Positions 36,495-49,725 of a stretch of DNA of 64,000 nucleotides are shown here, piece after piece. The position numbers were made by a program, and so were the translations under genes. The stretch is from Tetracladium setigerum (Eukaryota; Ascomycota; Leotiomycetes; Helotiales). Under the pieces are notes generated by a model. It saw only the letters and a program-made list of their open reading frames with translations, had not been told where the DNA came from and did not search any database. The stretch is taken from the NCBI GenBank assembly GCA_031472005.1, contig PZJY01000003.1:2976001-3040000 (forward strand). Direction: 5' to 3'. Every line of letters starts with the position of its first letter. Position 1 is the first letter of the stretch.

Positions 36495-37118
36495 ATATCC
36501 AAATTTTCAAAATGTGGTCATATCATCACTTTTGTCCCATCTGTAGGAAGAAGCCCATGAGTCCCCAATTCATGAACATTCTTCACAGCTCGACAGTTGC
36601 AATAATCACGTGATTGATGTGTACCAATAGTATGGCAACTTCTTATCGAAACGATATTCTCATTTATCAGTTTCTCAACACTCTCAGGTATTATTACACT
36701 CGCAATTTTTGCACTGGAGATGTTAACAATGCCCCGTGAGCAATTGCTACATGCTATGTTTGTTACCTGCCTATTTTTAATTTTTACTGGCGGGTGCGGC
36801 TGAGTTCAGTCTCACCACCCCCTGCACAGAAGCTTGCATCTCATTTTATTTCACAGCCTCGCCCGTTTCTCTCAAACTTAACCTCATAGTCAACATCGCA
36901 ACCTTCACAGTTCTTTTCCTTGATATTCTTTCATTTTCAACCCACACATCTAGCGCTCGATATTACGATATCTCACAAACCCTAATTATGAAATGAACTA
37001 ACTAATCCCACCATAGCATGACCATCATTACCCTCTAACCCCTCCCCAAGTATCTAACTAATATTCCAATGAAATAATCACGTTCATCCAGAGCGCCACT
37101 CCCAATCACCCACCATAA
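36495..37118. other. Intergenic / promoter region of the 2,801-aa protein gene
   Basis: About 620 bp, C/T-rich towards 37118, with a TCACGTGA palindrome at 36606-36613. No ORF of interest. Confidence 0.55.
36606..36613. promoter_or_regulatory. TCACGTGA palindrome
   Basis: Perfect 8-bp palindrome with a CACGTG core, 506 bp upstream of the next start codon and 112 bp after the preceding stop. Possible bHLH/Cbf1-type site; binding is inferred. Confidence 0.3.
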
Positions 37119-40100
37119 ATGGATCCCGTAACCGTCCTCGGCGCCGTCGGATCCATCGTCGGCATCGCAGCATTCAGTCTCAAACTCGCGCAATTCATCG
37201 ACAATTTCATCGCCGACTACGGCTCCGCTGCCGCCGACCTCACCACGATTCTCGAAGGCATCGAATCCGTGCACCTTGCCCTCGAACAAGTGCGTGAATT
37301 CCTGCAGCAGGAGGAGAAGAATCTGAAGGATGGCAAGGGCGCGAAACTGTTCAGTGTGAAGGCCCTGAGGCAGGTCAGAACCACGAGCGATAAGTGTTTG
37401 AAGATCTTTTGGAGGATTGAAGCCGTGGTTTTGAGGAGAGGGGAGGTGGGGGATGAGGAGTGTAGGAGGAGGTTGGGGGAGTGGCATAGGGTTGTTGAGG
37501 AGGAGGTTAAGGTTAAGGGGTTGGAGGATGGGAAGGAGGAAGGGGCGGGAAAGAGGAGAGATCAAGGAGATTGGAAGGTTGGTGAAGGGTATTTGAAGTT
37601 GGATGGGGGCTTGAAAGTTAGGAAGATTGATCGGTGGAAGTGGAGCTTTAATGTGAAGGCATTGCTTGAGAAGTAAGTGGAGTTTGCTTTTTGCACTTCG
37701 GCATTTTTGAGCTCGGGTCTCATAGATGGGATATGTCGGGAGTTACAATTTGAGCCTGGGGCTCATAACTGAACCATCTCCTGGGGTTGGATTCTTGTTT
37801 TGGGAATTCATAACTGGGTTCTGGAGTTTTAATCTTGTCGAGGAAGCCCTGGTTTCTTCTGGGGCACGTTGTTAATTTGAATTGTGAAAAACAGATATGA
37901 TCGACAGTTGGACCGTCAGCAATGTACGCTTATCTTAATGTTTCAGGTTATTTCTTTGAGAATCAACATGACCCAGCCGTAAGTCCATACCATCCCTCTC
38001 CTTTCCTTATATTGTACACTAATTACTCTCACAGGAATCTAACCGCACCCCACAAGATCCACTTCCTCTATGAGCAAATCCCCCAAACCGCCCTGCACTC
38101 CGGGATCCCTGAAGCCAAAAAACGCCGGCAATCATCATATCTTTACCCCACCATTCAACAACAATATCAACAACAACAATCTCATCAACAACGACTCCCA
38201 TCTCGTAATCGCTGGTACGATGACTCCTACATCTCCGGACCGCCAGCTCCTCCGTATCGAGACCCGAGGGTTGAGAGGAGACCGAGTAGATATTACCCTG
38301 ATGGCTCCACTGCAATGGCATCAGTATCAGGAGTTGGAGTTCCAATGAGACCGCCCCCAGTTCACCGCAGACGAAGTGTAAGCGTGTCAAGTTCACCAGA
38401 TCGCGGACGTCGCCGTCCTAGAGGATCTCAACTCAACACCGGAAGACGACATTCTCTGTCTGGCGATGAGATGGAAGAGGCGCGTATTTTCAAGGATGAG
38501 CAACTGGCTAAAAATAATGGAGAAGTTGAAAGTGGAAATGCGAATGATGGCAATGACGATGGTGATAATGGTGGTAGTGCAATGGAAGCGTTGAGGAAGA
38601 AAGTGCAAGACTTAGAGGCTATTATCGCCGCTGATAAGAAGCTTGCTGGGCGGAAGGATTCGGATGATATTGGCGAGTTTTTGTCAAAGAGTAAAAGTAA
38701 GCCTGTGGGAAAGGGGGCTAAAGCTGGGGTAAATGGGAATGAAAATCCGGAGGGGAAGACTCCTCTAGTTAGTGGTGGATTACCACGATTCACTCAATCG
38801 CCAACTCGTATGGGCGGTGATGGTGATAGTGATGAATATGATGGCGTGGAGGAATTGGACTCGGTACTCGATTCCATTCTACCCCAGAGAGGATCGTTTC
38901 GTGGTTCTGTCATTGCGGAATCGAGATCGCAGAGGACACCTTATCGTACTGAGCCAGTCGTTGGGAAAGGGAAAGGAAAGGAAAAAGAGACTGACGGCGG
39001 TAGTGGCGAGAAAGGAGATAAGAGAAATGGTGAGATTGGTGAGGTTGGTGGTAGTAGTGGTGGACCAAGAAGACCGGTGAGGTATCAGAAGCCTTCTGTT
39101 TCTGATCAACCAATTGACACGCCTGATTCGGAGAAAGAGGGGAGTACTGGGGTGCAGCCGATGGTTTTCGATCTTGAACCTGTAGAGACGGAAATTGCGG
39201 ATGCAGATTTGAATCATAATCCTGACAGCGAAGTTTTGAATGACGAGAAGCCTAAAGGCATGTCTGACACTACTGGGATTAATGCCACCAACGCCTCCCC
39301 GCCGAACACCTCGAAGGGCATCGACTTCAACGCAACGGATGACTCTAGATCTAATGGAAATCAAATACCTGGTTACTCGGGCGAAAAGACAGAACCAGTC
39401 AGATTGGGCTGGAAGGAAGACGAAAATACTCTTGACCACTCACAACCATTCTTGGACAAGTCTCCTACACTTCAGGCTACACAACCCCTCGGAAAGACGT
39501 CACAGTCGCTCGATGATCCTGAACAGACTCTAGTGGATACCCAAAGTACTCAAGAAGAAAGAGAGGATCTTGGAAACTTAGCAATGCAACTTGGCGATGA
39601 AGGATTAGATATACAATCACTCACCGAGTCAGACTATGCCTACGGTTGGGGTGATCGTAACAAAAAGGCGGACAACGGAAAAGGGAAATCTGGTGCTGAA
39701 GATTTTGTTCAACCGATTCAGGATGACACCAGATCTGTTGAACCTGTAATTCTGACAGACGCATTTACGATCTTGGATCTATCATCTGAACCCCAATTGC
39801 AGAAACACGATCAAGCGTTCGGAAGTTTGGCTGGGTCTTGGCTAACTGGAGGAAATGGAAGGTCTAATCCTTGGAAGTTTGGAGAAGACAAGTCGGTTGG
39901 TAATGACCAGAACTCGACTTGGGGATTTTCTTCTAAAAACAAGGAGATCGAGCCATCGAGAGCTTGGAAGTTGAAAAATGATGAGTCATTTGGTGATGAT
40001 AAAAGCTTCCCCAAGAGGCCTTTCAACTTTGGGTTTGGTAGGTTTGACGATGAACAGAGTGAGGTGGTTGAAATTTGGGAAGAACGGCCATACACTCCGC

Positions 40101-43100
40101 ACCCTGTGCCTGAATTAAGAGGTGGGGATGGTGCATATCTAAAGGAGAACGAGAAACACCAAAAGATCCATGGGAAGGATATACAGGCAATTGAGGACGA
40201 GGACCTATGGGGATCTGCAATCGTCAAAAAGAAGAAGGGAAAGGTGGTGAAAGCACACATAGAGCAAGATGCTCAGCCTGCAATTAACGAGGACAATTCT
40301 TGGGGACTTGGGAGCGCCCAAGACAAGACGAAGAAGAAGGGAGTGGAACCACCCACAAATGGAGATAAACATGTGGTTGAGGACGATGATTCTTTGGGAC
40401 TTGGGAGTGCCAAAAGGAAAAGTCAGCAGGACAAGAAGACGAACCTCGTGGAACAATCCACAAGTCAAGGCCTTGCTGAGTCGAACTCGCCGACAAAATC
40501 GAAAATCGAAGATCCCCAAAACCAGAAAGACACAATAACCGAAAACACCTCACCTGCTCACAGCATCCCACCTCTACCCAAAGCGAGAGTGTCTCTCGAA
40601 AGAAAACCAACCATCATCGACAATCTCCTCCAAAAAGGCTGGCTTCCCGAATTCGACGCCCCAGCAGCCAAAAGCGACTACGAAATACACGAATGGTCGC
40701 GCACCACCACCACCTTCTTCGCCAAAAGGAAAATTCCACGCAGTGCAAAGAAATTTCCCTACGGCGACATTGAAAATGGTCGGATTATCCCTACGCTTGA
40801 TTCGGAGGCTAGTGGTGTTATTGATGATTTGGTTTCGGGGATTGTTAATGGGAGCAGACGGACAAATACGTCAAGGAAGACGAAGGTGGAAAGCAGCGGT
40901 GGGGGGGAGGGACAAGACAACTCGAAAGCTTTGATTCTTCACCCAGATCGTGAGAATATTAAGGAGTTGTGGGCGGCGGCTGCACCTGCAGTGTCGTTGC
41001 AGGGTAATGTTGCTGAAGCGGTCAATGCGAGAGGTCCGGAACTAGAATTAGAGCCAGCGACTTCAAAAGACAAAGACGATGACAATAAGTGGAGCTGGCC
41101 AAAGTGGGAAAATAATAAAAAGACGAATGGGACAGGGAAAACGGTGGATAGCTGGGATGACTGGGAAGCCGATGGTAAGAAGCCTTCAGTTGTTAGTGAT
41201 AATGGGAGACCATCGAATTCCCGGGGTCAGTGGGGTTCTTGGTTAAAACCGAAGCAGAAAAAAACAAAAGCAGATCCCTGGGATGATTGGGGTGATTGGG
41301 GTCAGAGTTCCAAGACAACAGCACCGAGTGGTCATACTGGAGACATTCCAGGTGTGGAAGTGGGAAGTAACGTAGAGAATGATTCCGCCTCAGACACAGA
41401 AAAGGTATCCAAAAGGAACCAAAAACCATTAAAGAACGACTCTGGTGCCGACGAAATCGTTGTCAATGGAGACCCTGTCATCACAACTCCAAGAAAGATA
41501 AAAAATTTGAAGAAGAAGAAGAAGAAGAAAACTCAGACTCCCATTGATAAGGAAGAGGCAGCTACTTTGGTTGAAGAGATACCTCTAACCACTGAAATTG
41601 CAATCGAAAACGACGGGAATCCAGAAGACAAAGTTCCAAAAGAGAAACAGGCAGAATCTAAAATCACGGAAACAATTGAAGAATTGGGGGCATCACCGGA
41701 AGGCACAATTGAAGCCATCGCGAACACGAGCTCTATCAAAACCCCACCTTCTCACAAAAATACTACCTCGTCGAGGAATGCTGACCGACGCCTTGGAGAT
41801 GTATCTCTGCCACCGGAGATCGTCATTGACGAAGTAGACAAGACCGATTCAAAACCTAACCCAATAACAGGAGGATTAAGGAACGGCTCGGTCATTTCGA
41901 AATCTTCTTCGATCAAGTCTAATACAGCAACTCGCAAACCATGGTACAAACGAGCCAACATCAAACGTACTAATGATCCGAAACCCGAAGCTATCAAGAG
42001 AGACAGTACGGAAGTAGGAACAGCCCCTCGCAGAACCTCAAGCGAAGCAAGCCGCTCTTATTTTGACGGAGAAAGAGTAGTAGTCAAGCAAAAGCCATTC
42101 GCCGGCCTCGTGAAAGCTTTAGTTGTTGGAATCAGCGCAATCCGACCGGAAACTTATCGTGGCTTCCTCACTGCGTTTGTTATTAAAGATGGTCAATCTC
42201 AGCAGATACCCCACAATGGCCGCTTTGACAACAGCAGAATCGACAGGCTAAAAAGAGACAAGTCGACGGACTGGTGGAAAGAATACGCTTTCCTCAATCC
42301 TCAAGATCTGGCCGCGTTGAAACTCATCTTGGAGGATGATAAAGAGTATGAGAGGAATTTGGTGCAGCTGAAACATTTGCAGAAGGATAGATTTCGGATT
42401 TGGGCGAGTACGGAGGAGGTGATTGTGGCAGTTATCAGTAACGAGGTGAGATATAGAGGTCGATATTCGTCGTCGTCTTCCAGTGAGGGGGATTCGTTGC
42501 GCGAAAGGCGTCGACATAGAGGGGAGGAAAGAGTGGTGCGTGACAGCCCTCACGATAGAGGAGAAGAAAGAGTCTCATCTACTGAGAAGGATTTTGCCGC
42601 AGCCGAAAGCCAGGAAACAGACTCAAAGCTGGCCAACCCAAGCAAGGGACTTACTCATGAGCACCGTCTTTTTGCGGCTTACACAATTCGCGTGTTATTC
42701 CCACATAATATGTATGGGGATTTCACTGGTATCAAACCTACTTGTCAAAGGGAAGCATTCTCTGAGGCCGATATCATGAATCGGATCAAAAGTCTGAACG
42801 CTGTTGGGCCCGATATTATCCAAAAGAAGATCAATTTGATGACATCTCAAACAGAGGAGATCGAGAAGTTATTGGAGACCTTGGAACTGGAACAGAATAA
42901 TGTTGGGTCTGGGTGGAGTCTAGCACAATTAGACGATCATGATGGGCCAGGGCAGGGTCGACGATCAATTACGGTCTATTTGAAGAAACGATCCTTGGAT
43001 GAGGTTGAAGAGCAAGCAGGGGAACGATACCACCCATTCCGGCGCCGAAAGAAGAAGTCTTGCCGAAGCCTGTAACTTCCAAGGAATTTCCCACCTCGAT

Positions 43101-45922
43101 TCTACGACCGTCTGTCAAGTTTGAGGATCCAAAGATTTCAGTGAAGGCCAAAGAAGCCCAAGATCCAAGTGAATTCAAGGCTAGAATGCAAGAGCCGAAA
43201 CCCGCAAAGCCAGCAACGATCATAGACGACGGACCAGAAGTAAGATCTTCCGACGATTCCGAAAGTGGTCCAGAGTATTCACGCCGGCGAAGCTCAAGGG
43301 GACAAAGAAATCCAGTGCCCGCCGGTCCGTCACGCTCTCCCCTCACGCCAAACCCACCCTATAAAGATTACTTAGCACCACTACCACCCACCCGTCCACA
43401 ATCTTCCTATTTGCAAAACCCGTATCGTTCCGGCCATTCCCAGTCACTTTTCGAGTCCGAAAATCCCACTTCGACGTTTCCCCGACCATACTATGGTCCA
43501 TCTGGTGAATACCCAAATGCACCTGAAGCTCCTTATATTGACAGAAACCCATCGGCGTTAAAGTCGGCTTCTCTTGTTCCAGAGCGTCGATTTGATGAAC
43601 GGAATGGACCCTTACTACCTCGAGTTCGAGATGACCGTGTTCGATCTGGTGAATCAGGAAGAGCAGTGGAGGATTTTGACCAAAGAAAAAGACCTCTTTC
43701 GCCAGCGAAATCAGGTATATCACGCGAGCGTTCTGAACTCGATAGACGACGTAATTATGGATATTATGATTACGACTCGGACGAAATTGACTTACCCGTT
43801 CGCGTTCGTGAACGTGAGAGTATCTACCTTGATCGCTCCACTGAAGCTGGCAAAAGCCGTCAAGATTCCTATGTTGGTGGAAATCTTAACAGCTCAGGCC
43901 CAATAATCAAACCCAAGCCTATATACGACGACCGACACAATCCATATGACGGAAAGCTCTACAGCTCGCGCCCAGTAATCGTAGACGAACGACACAATCC
44001 CCCACCTTTTGGTCGCTCCGGCTATGCTTTGGAATACCAAGAACCATCTAGATCTCGGTCGGTATATGATCCATATGACGATATGGACAATGAAGTCATG
44101 TATTACCAACAAGCCCGCCAGCAAATGCCGTACCCAGAGTATTACGATGCGAGATCTCATAATCCGTATGATCTGAGTACCGGAGTGAAGGAAGGTGGAG
44201 ATGATATTGTGCAGAAGTTGTTGAAAGATTGGACACCTGCTGGGGAGAAAGAAAAGGAAAAGGTGAAAGAGGGTGACAAGGATACTAAGGGGAAGGAAAG
44301 AGAAAAGGAAGACGAGGGGACTAAGCGCGAGGATAAGATTAAAAAGCCAGATGAAAAAGAGGAGGACGAGATAGAGGATTCTTCCGATTCTGACGACGAC
44401 TGGGATGAGATGTACGGTTATGGTGGGGTGAGATTGGATGACACGCGCTCTGTCAGTGGGAGAGGAAGAGAATTAATGGGATACGTTGGGAGTATGTCGT
44501 CATCAGTTTTTAGTTTCTTCAAGAAAGCATTGCTAACATGTAAATTAATTCAGGGCCACCATACTCCCAGCAAAACCACCTACAACCATACGGGACCCCA
44601 AGCCCTTTTCGGCCTCGAGAACGTAGGTCCTTCCCATATCTCCCTTCAAAAAAGCAATCTATAAGCTAACCAAGACTCCTCAGTCGCTCATTCCCAACCT
44701 TACGGTCCGCAACAGTCATCATACAACAAATCACCCCGATGTACCTGATTCCAAACGAAATGGCGTCAGGTCGCCATGTACCAACATCCGTCAATATCGC
44801 ATCGCCATACGCAGATTATCTGTCAAGAGGACCAAGTATGCCACGCTATAGGTTCGATGAAGCGAGACACGTACTTGATACAATGCCGCCACCCCACCCC
44901 CAGACCGCGAAGATGAAAAGGTGATCATTAGAGAAAGAGTGAGGGCGAGGAGTCCTTCTCCCATCGTTTATCGAGAACGTGATGTTAGGAGGGTTCCTAT
45001 TCCTCCTCCATCACCGACAATCCGTGTTTCAGAGAGAGCAAGAGAGAGATTTGGGGCCAGGAGTCCTTCTCCTGTCGAAAGAGTACGGGTTATCAACCGT
45101 CCTTCCGTCCCTTATCGAGAACGTGATGTAAGAGGGGTTCTTATTCCTCCTCCTTCGCCCGAAATTCAAGTTGTAGAGAGGGAAAGAGAAGTATACAGAC
45201 CCAGGAGTCCTTCTCCTATCCGTTTTCGACAACGTGATGCAAGAGGGGTTCCTATCCCTTCCCCCTCGCCAACATTCCGTGTTGTAGAAAGGGAAAGAGA
45301 AAGAGTACGCTCTCCTGCTCCCCCCTTTCCCACAAGTCAGCGAGCGCGCTTTGTAGAAAGAGAAAGAGAAAGTTCCCCCTTTCGCCAAAGTCACGAGGAA
45401 AGAGTGCGCAATGAGTTAAGAGAGGAATCAATGAAACAAAGAGAGTTAGCAGAGAGATTGGAAGAAGAGAGAAGGAGGATGGATGCGCGGGTCAGAAGAG
45501 AAGCGGAGGACTATCTACACGCGAGAAGGGCGCAGATGGGCCAGGATACCGAGGAATACATAGCTACGGAGGAATACACGCGCAGCAGAGAGCCACCACT
45601 AGTACGTCCAGTGGATTCTGCAGGTTATTTGGCAAGGCAGGAGGAAATGGCTGTACTGCAGGCGAGCCGTAGAAATATGGAGGAACAAACTAGGCGGTTA
45701 CGTGAGGAAAGAGAGCGGATTATAGAAGAAATAGCGATGGAGGAATCGCGACTGGGGATAGTGAGGGAAAGTACCATGGATGACAGAGATGAACAGAAGA
45801 AAATGGAGATGAGAGCGGCAGAGAGGGCGGCGAGGTTGCGGCTGCAGAGGGAGGAAGGTGAGGTTCATTATCGAGAAACTCCCCCGAGACGGAGGGAACG
45901 AATTGTGTCAGATGATTGGTGA
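37119..45922 (+). CDS. Giant disordered protein with STAND-type N-terminal domain (three frame breaks)
   Basis: About 2,801 aa. Residues 1-210 are helical and match the N-terminal domain seen on fungal STAND/NLR-like proteins (DPVTVLGAVGSIVGIAAFSL, then a coiled helix and a closing hydrophobic LILMFQVISL). The middle is disordered: acidic/Lys-rich, with imperfect repeats (DLWGSA, SWGLGSA, SLGLGSA) and DDW clusters. A more ordered part (LVKALVVGISAIRPETYRGF) is followed by a Tyr/Arg-rich region, about four R-SPSP/YRERD repeats and a long C-terminal coiled coil. Exons are 37119-37672, 37895-37978, 38035-44491, 44554-44622 and 44684-45922. Extra bases are needed at 43019-43022 (GGGG), 44734-44737 (CCCC) and 44892-44901 (C runs), restoring AG-GTIPPIP, KSP-PMYL and PPP-DREDEKVII. 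No NACHT, NB-ARC or ankyrin region is visible. The function is unknown; a scaffold or signalling role is only a guess. The parts could be two genes if the frame breaks are real. Confidence 0.7.
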
Positions 45923-46608
45923 AGAGCAACTCGCTTCTGGTGGTTGTGATGATGCTTCTGGGGAAGGTTGTAATCGCGAAGAGTGTTATGTACAGTACTG
46001 CATTGAAAAATAGCATTCGGATTCTAGTTACCGTTCTGACATTGATCTTATCAGTGTTATTCTATCCTACGTTTTTGAATTTTTATGTGTGAGTGTGTAA
46101 CCCACGAGTACTGGAGTGGCTTTTCGCTTCTTCGATTTTGCAGAATAGACTTATTGCGAATCAATGTTGATTGACTTCGGCTCGGTAAATGTGATTCCTG
46201 AGGTAATCTCGAAAGCAGCGCGTTTACTTCTTTGTCTCTACCTATAAATGTCAGAACTTAGGTAATTTTATCTGAGTTGGAATTTGAAGATACAATTGTT
46301 CTTGATCGATTATATAGTGCTTTGATATTAAATGTGAAACTAGCAGCTGTTAGAAGCCTAGGTAGGGTAGATAAGCTCTTTTCGGCCGGGTACAGCCATT
46401 CCCCGCAGTGAATTGAGCTAGTGGGGTAAGGTTAGCGTGGATGCTATAAATAGCCTCTGAGCCTCTCGCGAGGCTTTGCAATGTCCGTCCCTCCCAAGTT
46501 TCAATGACACTCAACTTTATATTGTGGGTAGGTACGCCCTTTGCGTTACTTCTTCCCTTTCCTTCGAGAAGGAAGGATCTCCCCGTATTGTGAATCTCTC
46601 TCCTGACC
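45923..46608. other. Intergenic region between the two STAND-type genes
   Basis: About 690 bp, AT-rich, with no ORF of interest; presumably the terminator of the upstream gene and the promoter of the ankyrin gene. Confidence 0.55.
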
Positions 46609-49600
46609 ATGTCATTTGGCTTCTCGGCCGGGGATTTCTTTGCCCTGACGCAACTAATCTTTAAGACCACCAAAGCCCTCAGCGACAGTGCCGGTTCCAA
46701 GGCCGAGTACCAAGGACTAATCCAAACTCTCTTATCCCTCCTGCGATCCATCAACTCTGCCGAAGAACTTGCGCTGCGATGCTCCCTTGGATCTGCCGAT
46801 GCGCTTGACCCTAACTTTGTTGCGCCGCTGAATGCGATCGCGCGGGAACGGGAGATATGCCAGAAACTAATCGAGGCCTTCTTGGTCAAGTCCGAGAAAT
46901 ATACTGCTTCTTTCATCCATGGCTCGGGGAGGGCTAGTGCGATTAAGAAGCTTACTTGGAGGCTGTATCATGCAGATGATGTGCAGAATTTGGAAAGGGA
47001 GCTCAGCATTCATGTTGATGCCATTCAATTCTATGCTTGTGGTCTTGGGTTGTAAGTTATAGACTGGTTGTTGGTTGCGCACATGTTTACTGACCGATGA
47101 ACAGCCAGTCGCTGAATGCCAGTCTAGCCTCTCATACCATAACCCTCAACAAGATTGACAGTCAAACGACGTCGATTTATGAAATGATCAATCAACTTGT
47201 CGCAATTATGCCCAAGATGATGGGATATTCCTGGGAAGGCGGCTGTTCTGTAGATGAAAGACCTTTACGACTCTTGGATGCATTGGGACGAGATTTGAAG
47301 ATCCCGGCACTCTTCTTGGGATCTCGTGAAGTAAGTCAAGTCGGCAGGACTCCAAAAAAATGTTTAGCCAGCTAATAATATTGCAGGTCTTTCACGACAT
47401 GCTCGAGATAGTACATCGAAATCTTCCCGGTCACAAGAAAATAAAAATGAAGGAATACAGCATCGCAGACGAGGATGATGAGGGTCATGTCGTTAAGTCA
47501 GAGGAAGACTTAGCATGGGGCGAAGTTGTGCGGGCTGGAAAGACTGTGTCAATCAACATGATGTTTCAGACATACTCTCACAACAAAAGTAGCGAGAAAT
47601 GCCCTCGATGTAGGTCAGTGACCCATGGCCATACACTTGAAGGCAAGAGGAGACGATGGTAGGTGCCCGGTGCTGAGTACTGTAATTTGGAGAAGCTGAT
47701 GTTTCCGATAGTCCAGTTTGTCAATTGACTTTTCATATCTTCGAGGAAATAAGATTCGAAGAAGCCAAAGAACCTTCTATCGGCCCCGAGCGACCACCTT
47801 CAAGTACTGAATCCGATGACACCAAGAAAGACACGACAGAGAAGTCCCAACGAAAATCAACGAAAGCTAAATCTAGCAACAATAACAAGCCAAAAGTACG
47901 AGAGCAAGATATTTTCCGACGAATCCACTATGTCCACGAGTTGATCGAGCGACGAGGACTCGTCGTTCGCTCACTTGGCTCTCACAAGACAGATTTAAAA
48001 GACGGCAAATACCTCGATGACCTACCGCCTTTGCACCAAGCAGCAGCAGCTGGGGATCTCGAAACGGTCAAGCAGTTATTGAAAGAGAATCCTGCTGATA
48101 TAGAATCTTCAGGAGGCTGCGACTCTGCAAAACCTCTGCACTATGCCGCATATCAGGGCCGGCAAGATGTAGCTATCTTTCTCATCGAACACGGAGCCAA
48201 GCTTGACTCAAGGGACTGTGACGAAGCCACTCCATTGCACTGGTCTGTTCCACTCGGAAATCTCGCAATCTTTAGACTTCTCATTGAGAGCGGGGCAGAC
48301 ATGCAGGCACAAACAATATCTGGTCGCGCCCCGTTGCATTGGTGTGCTTGGAAGAATCAGCCTGCGATTGCCAGATACATCTTGGACGAAGGCTTCGATG
48401 TTAATCTACAAACTAAACAAAATCTTACAACTCTTGCTTCCTGCGAAGGAGATTGCTCGGAACTAATAAGCCTTCTGGTCGATGAAGGTGCGAATATGGA
48501 TGTATCTTCCGACGAAGAGTGGCCACCACTGCTAGGAATTGTAGAGTTCTGCTCCCTTAAGGCTGTGAGAACCTTTCTGGAATATGGACCGGATGTCAAT
48601 TGTCTCACAAGAGACCGCAGAACTTGTCTCTACATTGCGATGCAACGCGATGACTCCGTCGAGGAAGTTTGCAAATTGCTCATCGAGCATGGAGCGAATT
48701 TATCGGAGACCGACACCGGAGTACTAGACGCAGCGTTTGAAGCAGTTAGACATCCATCAATCTTGCGTCTGCTCCTCTCACATGGGTTAGACCCTGAGAT
48801 GAGTGACTCACGGAGACGCACTTTATTACAGGAGTCAATAATTGAGAGCCAAGCCACTTCTATGGCCTATCTGCTCGACCAGGGCGTGATGGTGAATGCA
48901 CTGGATGACGAAGAGAACACCGCTCTTCATTTCGCAGTGAGACAATCTAATCCCGATCTACTCCGCGAGCTCTTCAACGCCGGAGCTCACATACTGAACA
49001 ATTCGAGGATGCAAAGTCCACTACACTGGATCAACGAGAAATCATCTGGGGAATCTGTTCGAATCCTGGCTGGCCACGGTGCCAACATTCACGCTTTTGA
49101 TGACGAACAAAATAACCCCATTCTCAATGCCGCCAGGTATGGAAATGTCGCATGCCTGGAAGTGTTGATAGAATTGGGCGCTGACCCATCAATGGAGGAT
49201 AACTTCAACATTTGTCCTATCCATTTGGCTGCTTATGGTGGCCATTTACAAGCGACCGAGGCTCTTTTGAACGCCGGAGTAGCTGTGGACTGCTTGACCG
49301 AGACTGACAGCGGTCGAGTAACCGCTCTGCATTTCGCTGCCCGCCAAGACTGTCACCAAGTAGTTCAGCTTCTTCTCGATCGAGGCGCAGATCCCCTGAT
49401 TTCTGCAAGGTACTGGGCAACCCCGCTACACGTCGCTGCATATGTAGGTTCACTGGAAGCTGCGCGAGTATTGCTGTCACATGAGACTGCCGGAGAGCAA
49501 TTGTCAGGGAAGGATTGGGACAACACGACACCACTTAATCTTGCCGTTCACGCAGGCTATTTTGAGATGGTAAAATTGCTCGCGGCTCATCCTTCCAACT

Positions 49601-49725
49601 ATTCGTTGGTTGAATTCCAAGACCTTTCCACCATCTCTCCAAGCCCAGAATTTCTCCAGGATTTGCGAGTGTGGTTTTCTCAACTTGAAGAACAGCGACA
49701 AAATCTTCCAGCTCTAGAACCTTGA
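46609..49725 (+). CDS. STAND-type N-terminal domain, ubiquitin-like domain and ankyrin-repeat protein
   Basis: Predicted 984 aa. Residues 1-170: helical N-terminal domain like that of fungal STAND proteins (MSFGFSAGDFFALTQLIFKT). About 195-290: ubiquitin-like fold of the ULD_2 type (RLLDALGRDLKIP, VFHDMLEIVHRNLPGHKKI, VRAGKTVSINMMF). About 296-317: two CxxC knuckles (CPRC and CPVC), a likely zinc site. A Lys/Ser/Asn-rich linker leads to about 16 ankyrin repeats (418-960; for example TPLHWSVPLGNLAIFRLLIE). Exons are 46609-47051, 47105-47330, 47387-47658 and 47712-49725, with introns of 53-56 nt; the second CxxC is built across the last junction. No frame break. There is no nucleotide-binding domain, so it is not a full NLR. 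Such proteins are often expanded in fungi and linked, by analogy, to non-self recognition or signalling. Confidence 0.85.

Noticed and set aside
38070..38348. 92-codon frame with poly-Asn overlapping the start of exon 3 of the giant gene
   Set aside because: The spliced phase from exons 1 and 2 enters the other, much longer frame; this one ends early and is a shadow of CAA/AAC repeats.
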